Part shown: positions 55,366-64,000 of the stretch, in pieces
How the letters are laid out: each line of letters starts with the position of its first letter
How positions within the stretch are numbered: the first letter of the stretch is position 1
Source: Nannobrachium achirus
Taxonomy: Eukaryota; Chordata; Actinopteri; Myctophiformes; Myctophidae
NCBI GenBank assembly: GCA_963921795.1
Contig: OY997642.1
Location: 58,381,927-58,445,926, forward strand
DNA length: 64,000 bases
Direction: 5' to 3'
The notes under the pieces: model-generated
Told to the model about the DNA's origin: nothing
The model's database searches: none
The model's input: the letters and a program-made list of their open reading frames with translations, nothing else
Program-made: the position numbers and the translations under genes

Positions 55366-55396
55366 CCTTAATTTGATTCTACCAGTTTGCAAAGCT

Positions 55397-55532
55397 GGTC
55401 CACCGACCATATTCACACAGCGGCCATCTTGCCATTAAGTTAATGAAATGCCACCCCAGTTGCCACCACAGTTAACCTCCGGTTTCAATGCAAATTTCAG
55501 AAATGGCCGCCAGGTGAATATGGTCTGTAGAC
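55397..55532. mobile_element. Short MITE, GGTCCACCGACCATATTC ends
   Basis: GACCATATTCACACAGCGGCC at left, written as GACCATATTCAC, faces GTGAATATGGTC at right. The inner GGCCATCTTG / AAATGGCC are also inverted. Confidence 0.65.
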
Positions 55533-55539
55533 TGATTTC

Positions 55540-56010
55540 CGGAGTGCCGCCCTGTGGAGAGTGCCGTCATGACTGCGGTTTCAACCCAACGTACAATCAG
55601 GGAAACCAATACAAAACACGCATGGCTTCCCGAGGCTGCATGCTAACATCAGAAGTGAGTATCTAACTGAAAGTTTCCAAAACCTACTGTGCTCTTCTTT
55701 GTGGGAACAAAGTCCTTTAGGTTGATATATTTTTTATCCACTTTTGGCGAACATCTTTGTAACTCCTCGGCCAGCGGAAGAACAGACTAGAGTTGCACCG
55801 CAGCCATGGCTGACTAAACTTTAGAGGTTATGGTAAGGGGGTGGCCTGTCAGTCGCACACTGCTGTCACACACCAAAACTATAGCAAGACACAAAGTTTT
55901 ACAAATCGATACAATCTGGGCGGGCAAATTCTAGTTCTGAATTGTTGTATGTTATTTGTATTCCTAATAACATCCCTGGATTAGACTGCTGACTTGTAGC
56001 TTTATTAGTG
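55540..56010. other. Unassigned stretch
   Basis: Mixed sequence with no recognised gene or repeat ends. Confidence 0.3.
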
Positions 56011-56013
56011 TTT

Positions 56014-56458
56014 ATTACCCGGCTTGTTTGAATGCTTGATTCTGATTGGTCAATCGTTGAAATCAGACGTCTGATATTCCTTGATAACAGACCGCTCCAC
56101 TCTATAACAGACCGATGCCTAATCAACGGCTCAGAACACCTGCTGCAGTCAGGCTGCACTGCGTGAATCTTGTGCTGTAATCAACATGTCGGCCATCTAA
56201 ACAAACACACAGCGACATTTAGAACTAAACGTTGCTCTCAAGAATGTTTAAAAAAATAAGAAATAGACAACGCAGTATCAGAAAATGGATTCTATTTGAT
56301 CAGCACTTCCTTGTTTTCCAAGGTGACCGTGTTGCACTGGGGGGGACGCCCAGCGCAACACTTGTGGAATATTTCCAGCTGTCTGTAAACAAGGAAATAC
56401 TTTGTTTTGTTTTCAGTTTTGAGTCAAATTCTTAATTTTATTTAGTAGCCGGGTAATA
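56014..56458. mobile_element. MITE with TTACCCGGC ends
   Basis: TTATTACCCGGCTTGTTTG at left faces TAGCCGGGTAATA at right. It contains CAACCTTGGAAAACAAG-like inverted segments around 56300-56360. Confidence 0.6.
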
Positions 56459-56459
56459 C

Positions 56460-56924
56460 GCAGGATAACGACTGGCTCCTTGGTGTTTCTCCATACACAA
56501 CAGACCGACAGCCTGATATAACTGAAGTTGAAGGGTGGCTGAAGGGAGCCAGAAACACCGCGGTGCCAGTCATTATATCCCTTACTTATCACCTCTTAAA
56601 GTAATCGACTGCTGGCGTTCAAAAACGGGAAAGAGCCTTCCCTGGAGATTGTCTCGATTCTCTCCCCTCTCCCTGATGTCTGAACTACTGGTCACCCATA
56701 TATGTAGATATTTTAAGAGCCTATGTCATGTAATTTATCTAATACACAATGGCATTAAGCTGCCTAGATTTTCAGGTTTGAATAATTTATTGCAATGTAT
56801 TTCCCAATTAAGGATACCATTTCACAAAGTAACATTTCCTATGTGTAACGCCCCAGATTCAAAACCGGGTCTTCCGTGTGAAAGTATCCCCTGGATGGAG
56901 GGAGATACTAGATTGCAATACCAA
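56460..56924. other. Unassigned stretch
   Basis: A plus-strand frame at 56535-56942 has no recognisable domain and runs into a repeat. I call no gene. Confidence 0.3.
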
Positions 56925-57674
56925 CAACTAAAACATTTCTAAAGGTAATAAAAGCAATGTCTTTGAATAAACTATAAGATCATTATAGTTCTTGTAACTA
57001 TAAGATCATTTGCCTCAGGCTGAGGCAGTGAGTCACTATGCTACATATGCATTTCAGTATTCACCATATTCCTGGCCCTCTCTATGGAGGCTGCCATTTT
57101 CTTTTACAGAGGGCGCTAGAGAGTTTTTCTCTGTGTGCTGCTTCAAAAACATCTTTTCACTTCCTCCCAAGAAAGGAAGTGACACGGAATTGTCTGTTGC
57201 CAGATTTTGCCAAAGAAATAAGCCCAACGGAAGCAACTAGGCTATACTGCTTTACATTTACAATTGAAAATAGCAGATCAGCAAGCTCACAATGTGTCAC
57301 ATTGCGACACATTGTGAGCTTGTATATTTGCCATTTAAAAAATATTGAGGACAAAAAAAAAATATTTTTGAAACATTTTAACAACATGAATCTGTGTGGA
57401 GGTCCCTGGCACCACATATTTTCAGATGGGGGTCTGAGACTGGACAACAATGTATACTTATATGCATACAGACTCCTATTTACTCCTATTTATTTCATAA
57501 TGCAACAACAAACAACAATCATAACGTAAAGTGTTTTACCATAATGTATTGGGTCATAACACTTCATAATTACTGGGCATGCATAAGCCTAGACATTTTT
57601 ATTTGGAAAACATAATGATCTTATAGTTTATTCAAAGACATTGCTTTTATTACCTTTAGAAATGTTTTAGTTTG
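56925..57674. mobile_element. Composite element with about 63-bp inverted ends
   Basis: AACTAAAACATTTCTAAAGG ... CTTTGAATAAACTATAAGAT at left is inverted at 57613-57672. The interior is the reverse of 27.9-28.42 kb and includes the palindrome at 57266-57337 (inner stem TGTGTC / GACACA). Confidence 0.75.
57266..57337. repeat. Short dispersed palindrome, full copy
   Basis: GCAGATCAGCAAGCTCACAA with TGTGTCACATTGCGACACA and TTGTGAGCTTGTATATTTGC. The inner stem GTGTC/GACAC differs from the 3231 copy (GCGTC/GACGC) by paired changes. Confidence 0.88.
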
Positions 57675-57739
57675 CCTTAGGTTCAAGTCATCAAGATTAG
57701 ATATGGTGGTATATTGGCAGCTTGTGTGCTTTTGCACTT

Positions 57740-57955
57740 TTTGGCGGCGGTGCCAGGGGGTCCCTGGGGGTCCCTGGAGGTTGTGGTTTGATTTGTGTGT
57801 GCAAATGTTGGCATGGATGGGGTCAACCGTGGCAGAGATATGTGAAGGGCAAAAGTGTGACGTGTCACAGACAGACTGACTGACTGACTGCGAGACAGGC
57901 TGACAGCCGGTGGAGGTTTTGATAGTAACTGCGACCTTACGGTCGCAATAATGTG
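57740..57955 (+). repeat. 3' part of the minisatellite-type element
   Basis: GGCATGGATGGGGTCAACCG, GGGCAAAAGTGTGACGTG, then TGGAGGTTTTGATAGTAACT and the closing hairpin GCGACCTTACGGTCGC. Only the 3' portion is present. Confidence 0.75.
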
Positions 57956-58307
57956 ATTCCACTTGCAATACCAACAACACATGCAGGCACAGTTCACATT
58001 GCTACACACGCTCTGCTGGCACACAAGTAGGCCATACATGGCCACGAGTGCACAAGACACAGGTCGGCATCTCGACAGAGTGCAGTCAGTTAGTATAATT
58101 GCTAAGACCTGTGAAGGAAGTAAGGAAGAGGCCTTTCCAATGGCTGCTGTGTATATATAATTTAGCTGGGGGCCACTTAGAACCTGCTCAAGGACCCCTG
58201 GGGGTCCCCGGACCTCACTTTGAGAACCACTATAGACCAGTGATTTTCAATCTGTGGGCAGTGAGAATATCGCAAGTGGGCCCCCCCAAAAAAGATTACA
58301 ATGCTAA

Positions 58308-58552
58308 TACTAGAGATACTGTTCCTACGAAACAGTGTGGGCTCGCTCGTGACTATATTCTCCAACGTGCCACACTGTCATGTGAAGCTCAACCAATACT
58401 CCAGCTACCACCACTCCCAGATGTTTTTCCGCAACTCGATTGCACCTCATTGGCTAAGGGCCGCCTTTGTACTGTCTGCGACGGAACTCACTCTATAAAT
58501 AAGGAAGATAACATAGTGTTCTCGCTTTCAGCGAGCCCACAATTAATATAAA
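58308..58552. mobile_element. MITE with TGTGGGCTCGC ends, copy 2 (uninterrupted)
   Basis: GTTCCTACGAAACAGTGTGG ... CAGCGAGCCCACAATTAAT. It is the empty-site counterpart of 43744-44362. Confidence 0.8.
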
Positions 58553-59030
58553 GAAAAAACGTTAAAAAAAATGAATTAAACAATACTATTTTAGTTCCAT
58601 TGATCCAAGCCAGAACATAATGGATTGATTAATCATTAAAATAAAAAATGCTCGCGACCGACCACTTATAGAGGTGATGCCATAGTTTTGTACTTTTTCT
58701 GTTTTATATGTGTCTATGGAGTTACTCTAACAGACCCCCAGGTGTGATATGCAAATATGTCTTCCCTGTGTACTTTTGGTTACTTCCTGAAAGCTGAAAG
58801 CCTCTGAGTCAAAAGGCCCAAAATGAAATCATAATATCATCCCCTCCCATTTTTACCATTCAACTGCAGCTGAGTCACCACCCACCTGACAACCAGGCAT
58901 ACATAATGAGCAGGTGGGTGTGGCCACATAAAAACATAATTTAAACACTTCCTGTAGACTTCTTTTGAACAAAAAAACAATCTTCCTCCAAGTATATTCA
59001 TAATACCCTCTACTTCCTTGTTGGGAGATT
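58553..59030. other. Unassigned AT-rich stretch
   Basis: No gene or repeat end was recognised. CACCCACCTGACAACC / AGCAGGTGGGTG is a small inverted pair near 58880-58920. Confidence 0.35.
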
Positions 59031-59037
59031 CTTAGGC

Positions 59038-59760
59038 ACAATTCCAATTCGCTCCCTTACTGACTCTTACTGCCTTAGGCGCGCGTTCACTGTGAGGTCT
59101 TGAGGGCTGTTCCAATTGAAATCGGTAAGTCAGTGAGGGTTCGGGAACGTCCCTTTTTGCACCCTTTCTGTAAGTCTGCACCAATGCAGCCTTTGGCAAA
59201 GGAATTACCCACAATTCATAGCGTTACCAGGGGAATTGGTAAAAATGTATGCAAATTAGCCATGAATTGCAGTTAGAACGTTAACAAACAGTAGAGCTTT
59301 CTCACTGTTCTCAAAGGGAGACGGAATGGAAGATATATATTTAGTAAAATAAAACTATTAAAAAATAAAATTAAATAAGGGGACACATAATAAGAAATGT
59401 GCAAAGTAGATACAATTTAAAATTAATAACATTATAACCCCAATCTAAACAGTAATTAAAACTAATTGATTAACATAATATTATAATAATAATCAGTAAT
59501 CACAGCCTTTAAAGCAATGGCTGTAAAAAAGGACAGTTAATAGTTTTAAAGTGTCATGAAGTGCTCCATTCCTTTTCTACCATTTCGGAGCCCTTGCAGC
59601 CTTCACCCTCAAGCACTTACCAGATGATGTCACCTAAGTCGGTGAGGGTTCAGGGCTTGAGGGCTTAGGGCGGACATAGGGCCTTAGAACGAGATCACAG
59701 CACTTGGGAAAGAGAAGGTGAAACAAAAACGACTCGAAAAACGCTCCATGGAGCACAGGT
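59038..59760. repeat. MITE fragments shared with 24.2 and 27.1 kb
   Basis: 59.04-59.24 contains TGTTCCAATTGAAATCGGTA and GGCAAAGGAATTACCCACAA. 59.57-59.70 contains AAGTCGGTGAGGGTTCAGGG. They look like the two ends of one interrupted element, with AT-rich sequence between. Confidence 0.5.
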
Positions 59761-59958
59761 GTCCACCAGATCAGCTAGAAGTCTGACTTGATGACATGAC
59801 TATAGAGATTATCTGTATTTATCTGGTGGATACATTTGCGTGAAGTTTGGACAAAATATGTAGGGGCAATAACAAAAAATAAAGTTTTGCCTAAATCGGC
59901 CTCCTGGTGCCGTCATAGGCCAATGTGAAACGGCTGGCAAGTCTTCTAGGGCCTAGAG

Positions 59959-60413
59959 CAGGGGTCTTCAACGTTTTCAGGCCAAGGACCCCTTAGTTGA
60001 GAGAGAGATGAAGCAGGGACCCCCACATTTTCATTGATTCCATATAGTTTCATGGTTTGACTGCACAATCATCGGTGTATTTTGGATTCATGTTAATTTG
60101 TGTTTTCAGATATTGAACCACTTGAACCGTCAATACTTAATGAACTTGACCTGTTACTTTGTACTTAGTTTGCTCTTTTCCCCTCTACACCAAAGCTCTT
60201 TGCCAAAAATAGCCGATCTACAGGCTCACAACGTTGTGAGCTTGTAGATCTGCTATTTTTGGCTAAGAATTCTAAGAATATTCTAAGAATGGATGCTAGT
60301 GTTTAATATAAAAAAAGAGAAAAAAAGTTTCTATCAAACAAAGATTTGGAGGACCCCCTGTAGTAACTCTGAGGACCCCTTGGGGGTCCCGGACCCCCTG
60401 TTGAAGACCCCTG
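59959..60413. mobile_element. hAT MITE (CAGGGGTCTTCAAC), copy 3
   Basis: CAGGGGTCTTCAACGTTTTC to CCTGTTGAAGACCCCTG, with the exact 8-bp target duplication GCCTAGAG (59951-59958 and 60414-60421). No V-SINE inside, so it shows the basic 455-bp element. The short palindrome is at 60205-60260. Confidence 0.95.
60205..60260. repeat. Short dispersed palindrome, compact copy
   Basis: CCGATCTACAGGCTCACAAC meets GTTGTGAGCTTGTAGATCTG with no extra inner stem. Confidence 0.9.
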
Positions 60414-60680
60414 GCCTAGAGACAATGTGCGTGCTAAGTTTCACGGCAATCGGACGCTGCTTTCATGATGCATTTTGTTCAAAACGAGACACTCCTGCAA
60501 ACTTTAGTCTTAGCCAATCAGAATGGAATATGAATAATCTAGATCCATCTTGATCACATGTTATAGAGATGATGTTTACTGTTTTGCGCGATGTTTCGAC
60601 AAAGTCTGTAGTTACATAACATAAAAATAAAATAAAATAAAATAAAAAGGTTTTGCAAAACTTTGCCTCCTGGTGGTGCT

Positions 60681-61160
60681 GTTTGATTGATTGATTGAGT
60701 GATTGATTACTTTATTAGAAGTTTGCATAGGAAGAGGTACAGTTTCCTGACAGTACAGTTCACTGGTAGAAGGTCAACTAAAAGGATCGACACAGGATCG
60801 ACACCTCAAATCGGGGTCCTTTTTTAACTCAAATAACATGACAGACAAATAAAAAAACAGTACTATGCAGAAAAAATAAGAAAAAACTGTCGTAAAACAC
60901 GGTGCAAAAATAAATGGTATCTACAATAGAAAGATCAGGGAGATAAGGCTATGCTAAGTTTTCTGTTACCGGTTACGAGTAGCAGCCTGTAAGTGGCTTT
61001 TCAGAGTGGTTTTAAAGGAAGTTAGGGATTTACACTCCTTTAAGGCCTTCGGTAGGACGTTCACACGTTCCACGTTTTAGCGGTATAGCAAGAGAACGAA
61101 TCTGACCCTTTGTTTGAGACAGATCTGGGCGTGGACATCCTTGTGACAGTAACAGGCCGA
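60681..61160 (-). mobile_element. LINE 3' end, minus strand
   Basis: A (TTGA)n tail followed by TACTTTATTAGAAGTTTGCA and AGGTACAGTTTCCTGACAGT, the reverse complement of the LINE end at 6.0-6.18 kb. It then runs into GCCTGTAAGTGGCTTTTCAG. Confidence 0.75.
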
Positions 61161-61401
61161 TGTGAAAAACAGGGCAGAGGCTCTGGCATTCAGGGAGTGC
61201 GTGCACAGTTTCACGTCGATCGGGCCTGCGGTTCCGGAGATTAGCTGTCCACAGACGGACGGACATGCGGATAGGAGCCAAAACAGTCTCGGCCTCACTT
61301 CGGCCTGGCGGAGACAATTATCAAGTCAAAACTTAGACTTTTGCGGTCAAAGTTGCAACTCAAAGTAAGAGTTGAAAGCATAAAGATGACCTGCTTATTC
61401 G

Positions 61402-61941
61402 TTAATTATTCGTCAGGTAATTGAGGGGGTTTACTGACGACAAATCGCCGGTGAGCCTCGACACGAAGTTCTGGCCGGATTCATTGGACTGGTCGAGATT
61501 GGTGGATCCGTCCGGCATCTGCCTCATCATGCCGCTATCCTTCCTCCGCCTACGTCCCACTTGCCTCTTCGGCGCCTTCCTTCTCGCGGGCTTCCTGCCG
61601 GGCTTCCTGCCGCGGCGCTTGGCGGACCTCCGGCGCCTCCTGGTGGCGGGCCTCCTGGCCGCCGCGCGTCTCTTCATCCTCCTCCTCCTCCTGGGCCTCG
61701 GGGACGCGGAGCGTCTCCTCGCGGACGCGGCGCGTCTCCTCTTGGCGGGGGTCCTCCTCCTCCTGCGTCTGACCGCCCTCCTGGGACTCGCGCTGATTCT
61801 CCTCCTCCTCCGGCCCCTCCTCGCCTCCGCTTTCTCCGGGGAAGCAGCGAGGGGGGAGGCGACGCCGACAAGCGGGGAGGCGGCGATTGGGGAGGCAGCG
61901 ATTGGGGAGGCAGCGACTGCCATCGGTGCTGCTTCTGCCAT
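61402..61941 (-). CDS. Protamine-like sperm nuclear basic protein, long copy 3
   Basis: The start is the ATG at 61941 (GGGTAATGGCAG), giving 179 residues. There are three parts. Residues 1-37 are an Ala/Ser/Pro leader with repeated ASPIA/ASPL units. Residues 38-134 are the basic core, PEKAEARRGRRRRRISASPR ... AVRRRRRRTPAKRRRAASAR, with SPRR/SPRP motifs like the phosphorylated SPKK motifs of sperm histones. It ends RGRKPGRKPARRKAPKRQVG, rich in Lys as well as Arg. Residues 135-179 are a neutral/acidic tail, MRQMPDGSTNLDQSNESGQN then FVSRLTGDLSSVNPLNYLTN. The core aligns with copies 1 and 2 (KAEARR, RRRRRRT, RRAASAR, PRRRRR), so it is probably the fuller form of the family. Single exon behind the same CRE-TATA promoter. 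I infer chromatin packing in spermatids. The tail has no homologue I recognise. Confidence 0.8.
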   Translation of the reverse strand: MAEAAPMAVAASPIAASPIAASPLVGVASPLAASPEKAEARRGRRRRRISASPRRAVRRRRRRTPAKRRRAASARRRSASPRPRRRRRMKRRAAARRPATRRRRRSAKRRGRKPGRKPARRKAPKRQVGRRRRKDSGMMRQMPDGSTNLDQSNESGQNFVSRLTGDLSSVNPLNYLTNN

Positions 61942-62038
61942 TACCCTCTTATTGAAATTGAAAGTTAAAGTATTGATCAAAGTATTACTTCTGACTCACT
62001 GAACTGTAGTTAATGAGGAAACGCTCTGAGCAGTGCCC

Positions 62039-62074
62039 ATTAATATAGCACCTGGAGGCCACTCTATGACGTCA
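62039..62074 (-). promoter_or_regulatory. CRE and TATA box of protamine-like copy 3
   Basis: TGACGTCA at 62067-62074. On the minus strand it is followed by TAGAGTGGCCTCCAGGTG and CTATATTAATGGGCACTGC, nearly base-for-base as in copy 1. The TATA box lies about 100 bp upstream of the ATG. Confidence 0.82.
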
Positions 62075-62154
62075 CACGGATTAGGGTTAGGAAAAGGCAT
62101 GTATACAGTAGTAGGTTAGATTTAGGGATTAGGCCGGTTAGGAATAGGCACTTA

Positions 62155-62905
62155 GGCCGGCTTTACACTGCAGTCAAATCTAGCCCAAATCCGATTTGTT
62201 GTCAGATCTGATCTTTTGGCCCGAGTTTTCACACTGCATTTGCAAGTGACACAGATCTGATCTGTGCGTTCAGACAGCGTCAGCTCAAAGCTGCCCTGCG
62301 GGACATGTGTGCTTTGGTTACCGTGGTAACGACGTAGGCGTCATGACGTTACGTCACTACGTCGACGCTGGTTGATTACGTTCTGATTACGTTCAGGAAA
62401 TGCGACATAATAGTCCATAGTAAACACACGTTAATATTGTTTTTCTCTCTTCTTTTCTTTACTCTTGTGTTTCGCTCTTCTCTCTCGTTTTCACTGTTTA
62501 GCTCACGTGTTTTCTCTCTTCTCTTTTGTTTTTCTAATGTGCTCAGTACGCTGTAATCAAATAGTAAATACTCGCGCTCTGTAATGATGTAATTTACAGC
62601 CGCGCTTGGGTCGCGCTGCTCTCGCTGCAAGTGACGCTTGGGCCAGTTTGATGTGACTTGAATGTGACCTGCATATAAGTCTATGGGATTGATGTGGTTG
62701 CTGCTTTCAGACTATGTCAGATGTCCTCAGATCCGATATGGATCGGATTTGAAACTACCTCTGGAGGTGGTTTTTCAAAATCGGATCTCATGTGACCTGA
62801 ATGTGACATGTTTGGATTTAGACTATTTTAAAAAAATCGGATTCCACTTTTGAAGTGACTCAGATCTGATTCAGGCTAGATGTCAGTGGCAGTGTAAAGC
62901 CAGCC
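62155..62905. mobile_element. Harbinger-type MITE upstream of copy 3
   Basis: GGCCGGCTTTACACTGCAGT at left faces GTGGCAGTGTAAAGCCAGCC at right. TTA / TCA outside the ends is a diverged 3-bp duplication. Internal TCAGATCTGATC and ATCCGATTT motifs are mirrored. Confidence 0.8.
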
Positions 62906-62909
62906 TCAT

Positions 62910-63490
62910 AGGTTAGGTTTAGGGGGTGGGCTTGGAGTTATGCCTGATTTCGCACTCAGTTGCATGCAGATCTACAAGCCCATGATTTGCAATCATCTCA
63001 AATCACAGCAGGTTCCCGAGATAGCAAAAGTGCTTACCACAAATAAAACACTGTGACAGTGATACAAACGCACGTACAGAGGTTATAATAGTTTTTGATT
63101 TTTCATTAGTTTAGTTTTAGTTAGTTTTGACAATTGTTTTTATAATTCAGTTAGTTTTAATTTGTTTTAAGAGTGAGTTTGCTTTGCTTCTTGATTTTTT
63201 TATGACAATACTTAGTTTTAGTTTAGTTAATTAGTTTTAGTGTCAGTTCTATTTATATTTATTTTTTTCATACAATTGTGAGGTGCAGTCTTCAAAAAGG
63301 TCAGAGTAAGTAGACCTATTGTGTAATACAAACTCAACAAAAGATAATCATAAGAACCAACATAATTATCTGTGGTAAACAAACACTTTAGCACCAATCA
63401 AGATAAACCAGTTCCAGTGGTTGTCCTAAGATAACTGCACTGCACCATCAATTCCTGGCACGGCTTTGTTGCACCTACTGCACATTACAT
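62910..63490. repeat. MITE fragments, TTAGTTTTAGTTAG-rich
   Basis: 63085-63245 is a TTTAGTTTTAGTTAGTTTTG-type MITE piece, related to 52.0-52.1 kb. A palindrome arm is at 62964-62985 (GCAGATCTACAAGCCCATG). Confidence 0.5.
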
Positions 63491-63492
63491 TG

Positions 63493-63632
<140 letters not shown>

Positions 63633-63951
63633 GCCTCCCAAGGTATAACATGTGGGAGTTGTGGTGGTGACATGCGGGGTCAGTGGGTGACATGTCGGGT
63701 CCACAGCCCGGACCCCACAACTTTTGGGGTTAGTTTACAGGTTAGGATTAGGGAAGGGTTTTGATTTCAATCGGGATTGTCACATAAAGAACACCGTTTG
63801 TGGTTTCTTCCATGTATACAGTCCCGAGAGAATGAATGCACGCGCCATTCTTTGAAACTAAGAAAGAGTCCAATGTCCTGTCTATAATTAGTCCTTTTTA
63901 GTTTTTCCAAATGTTTAACACTAGCCTTTCTAAGGGTAATGTTTTTATAAA

Positions 63952-64000
63952 ACCAGTAAGACTCCCTAATCGGGAGATAAGCGACCGTCAGGTCGCAGCA
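63952..64000 (+). repeat. Start of another minisatellite-type element
   Basis: ACCAGTAAGACTCCCTAATC with GCGACCGTCAGGTCGCAGC, identical to the start at 11686. It runs off the window. Confidence 0.9.

Larger units (their letters stand above)
59765..61310 (+). repeat. Minisatellite-type element broken by a hAT MITE and a LINE
   Basis: Units with GGCCTCCTGGTGCCGTCA (59910) and GCCTCCTGGTGGTGCTG (60665) belong to the same family as 11.69 kb. The body is split at 59959-60413 and 60681-61160, and resumes with GTGTGCACAGTTTCACGTCG-like sequence to about 61310. An (AAAAT)n run is at 60625-60648. Confidence 0.7.

Noticed and set aside
56535-56942. 135-codon plus-strand frame
   Set aside because: No signal, domain or splice context. 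It ends in the inverted terminus of a repeat.

Overview
The window is vertebrate, almost certainly teleost, genomic DNA. The evidence is V-SINE (DANA/HE1-type) retroposons, L2/CR1/Rex-like LINE 3' ends, many hAT, Harbinger and piggyBac-type miniature elements (MITEs), long CA/GT and CTGT microsatellites, and genes split by GT-AG introns. Protein-coding sequence is only a few percent of the window. The rest is a dense, nested field of transposable-element debris, palindromes and minisatellites. I cannot name the species.

Three sets of host genes can be supported. (1) 31.35-39.22 kb, plus strand: a five-exon gene. Exons 1-4 encode a signal peptide and a small Cys-rich domain like the cystatin-fold precursors of chemerin and cathelicidin. 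A phase-1 junction then joins a single 2.67-kb exon encoding seven tandem Ig-like domains and an acidic, Tyr-rich tail. The predicted product is a secreted protein of 1051 residues with no membrane anchor. (2) 46.87-47.31, 54.92-55.37 and 61.40-62.07 kb, minus strand: three paralogous, intronless, very Arg-rich protamine-like genes (93, 93 and 179 residues). Each lies behind a CRE (TGACGTCA) and a TATA box at nearly constant spacing, the layout of spermatid-specific protamine promoters. Copies 1 and 2 lie in a duplicated block that also carries the same hAT MITE at the 3' end. (3) 1.47-1.71 kb, minus strand: a weaker candidate first exon with a signal peptide.

Layout: 0-3 kb holds MITEs and the candidate exon. 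3.6-6.2 kb holds two decayed LINE 3' ends. 6.2-8.3 kb holds three palindromic elements, followed by a CpG-rich patch with an RFX X-box at 8.67 kb. 10.6-17.2 kb holds hAT MITEs, V-SINEs and short tandem units. 17.47-21.57 kb is a 4.1-kb foldback element with 1-kb arms and an inverted pair of 119-bp minisatellite arrays. 21.6-31 kb is more nested MITE/SINE/LINE sequence. 31.1-39.3 kb is the cystatin-like/Ig gene, with MITEs in its introns. 40.69-41.30 kb is a Mutator-like palindrome. 41.4-46 kb is tandem and MITE sequence. 46-62 kb holds the protamine-like genes among palindromes, one LINE with recognisable reverse-transcriptase motifs, and SINEs. 62-64 kb holds a Harbinger-type MITE and a GT microsatellite.

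Across the whole window a short palindrome recurs at more than 20 loci. Its outer stem is conserved (AGATCTACAAGCTCACAA) and its inner stem varies while staying paired. It sits inside several unrelated repeat families and is the most unusual non-coding signal here.
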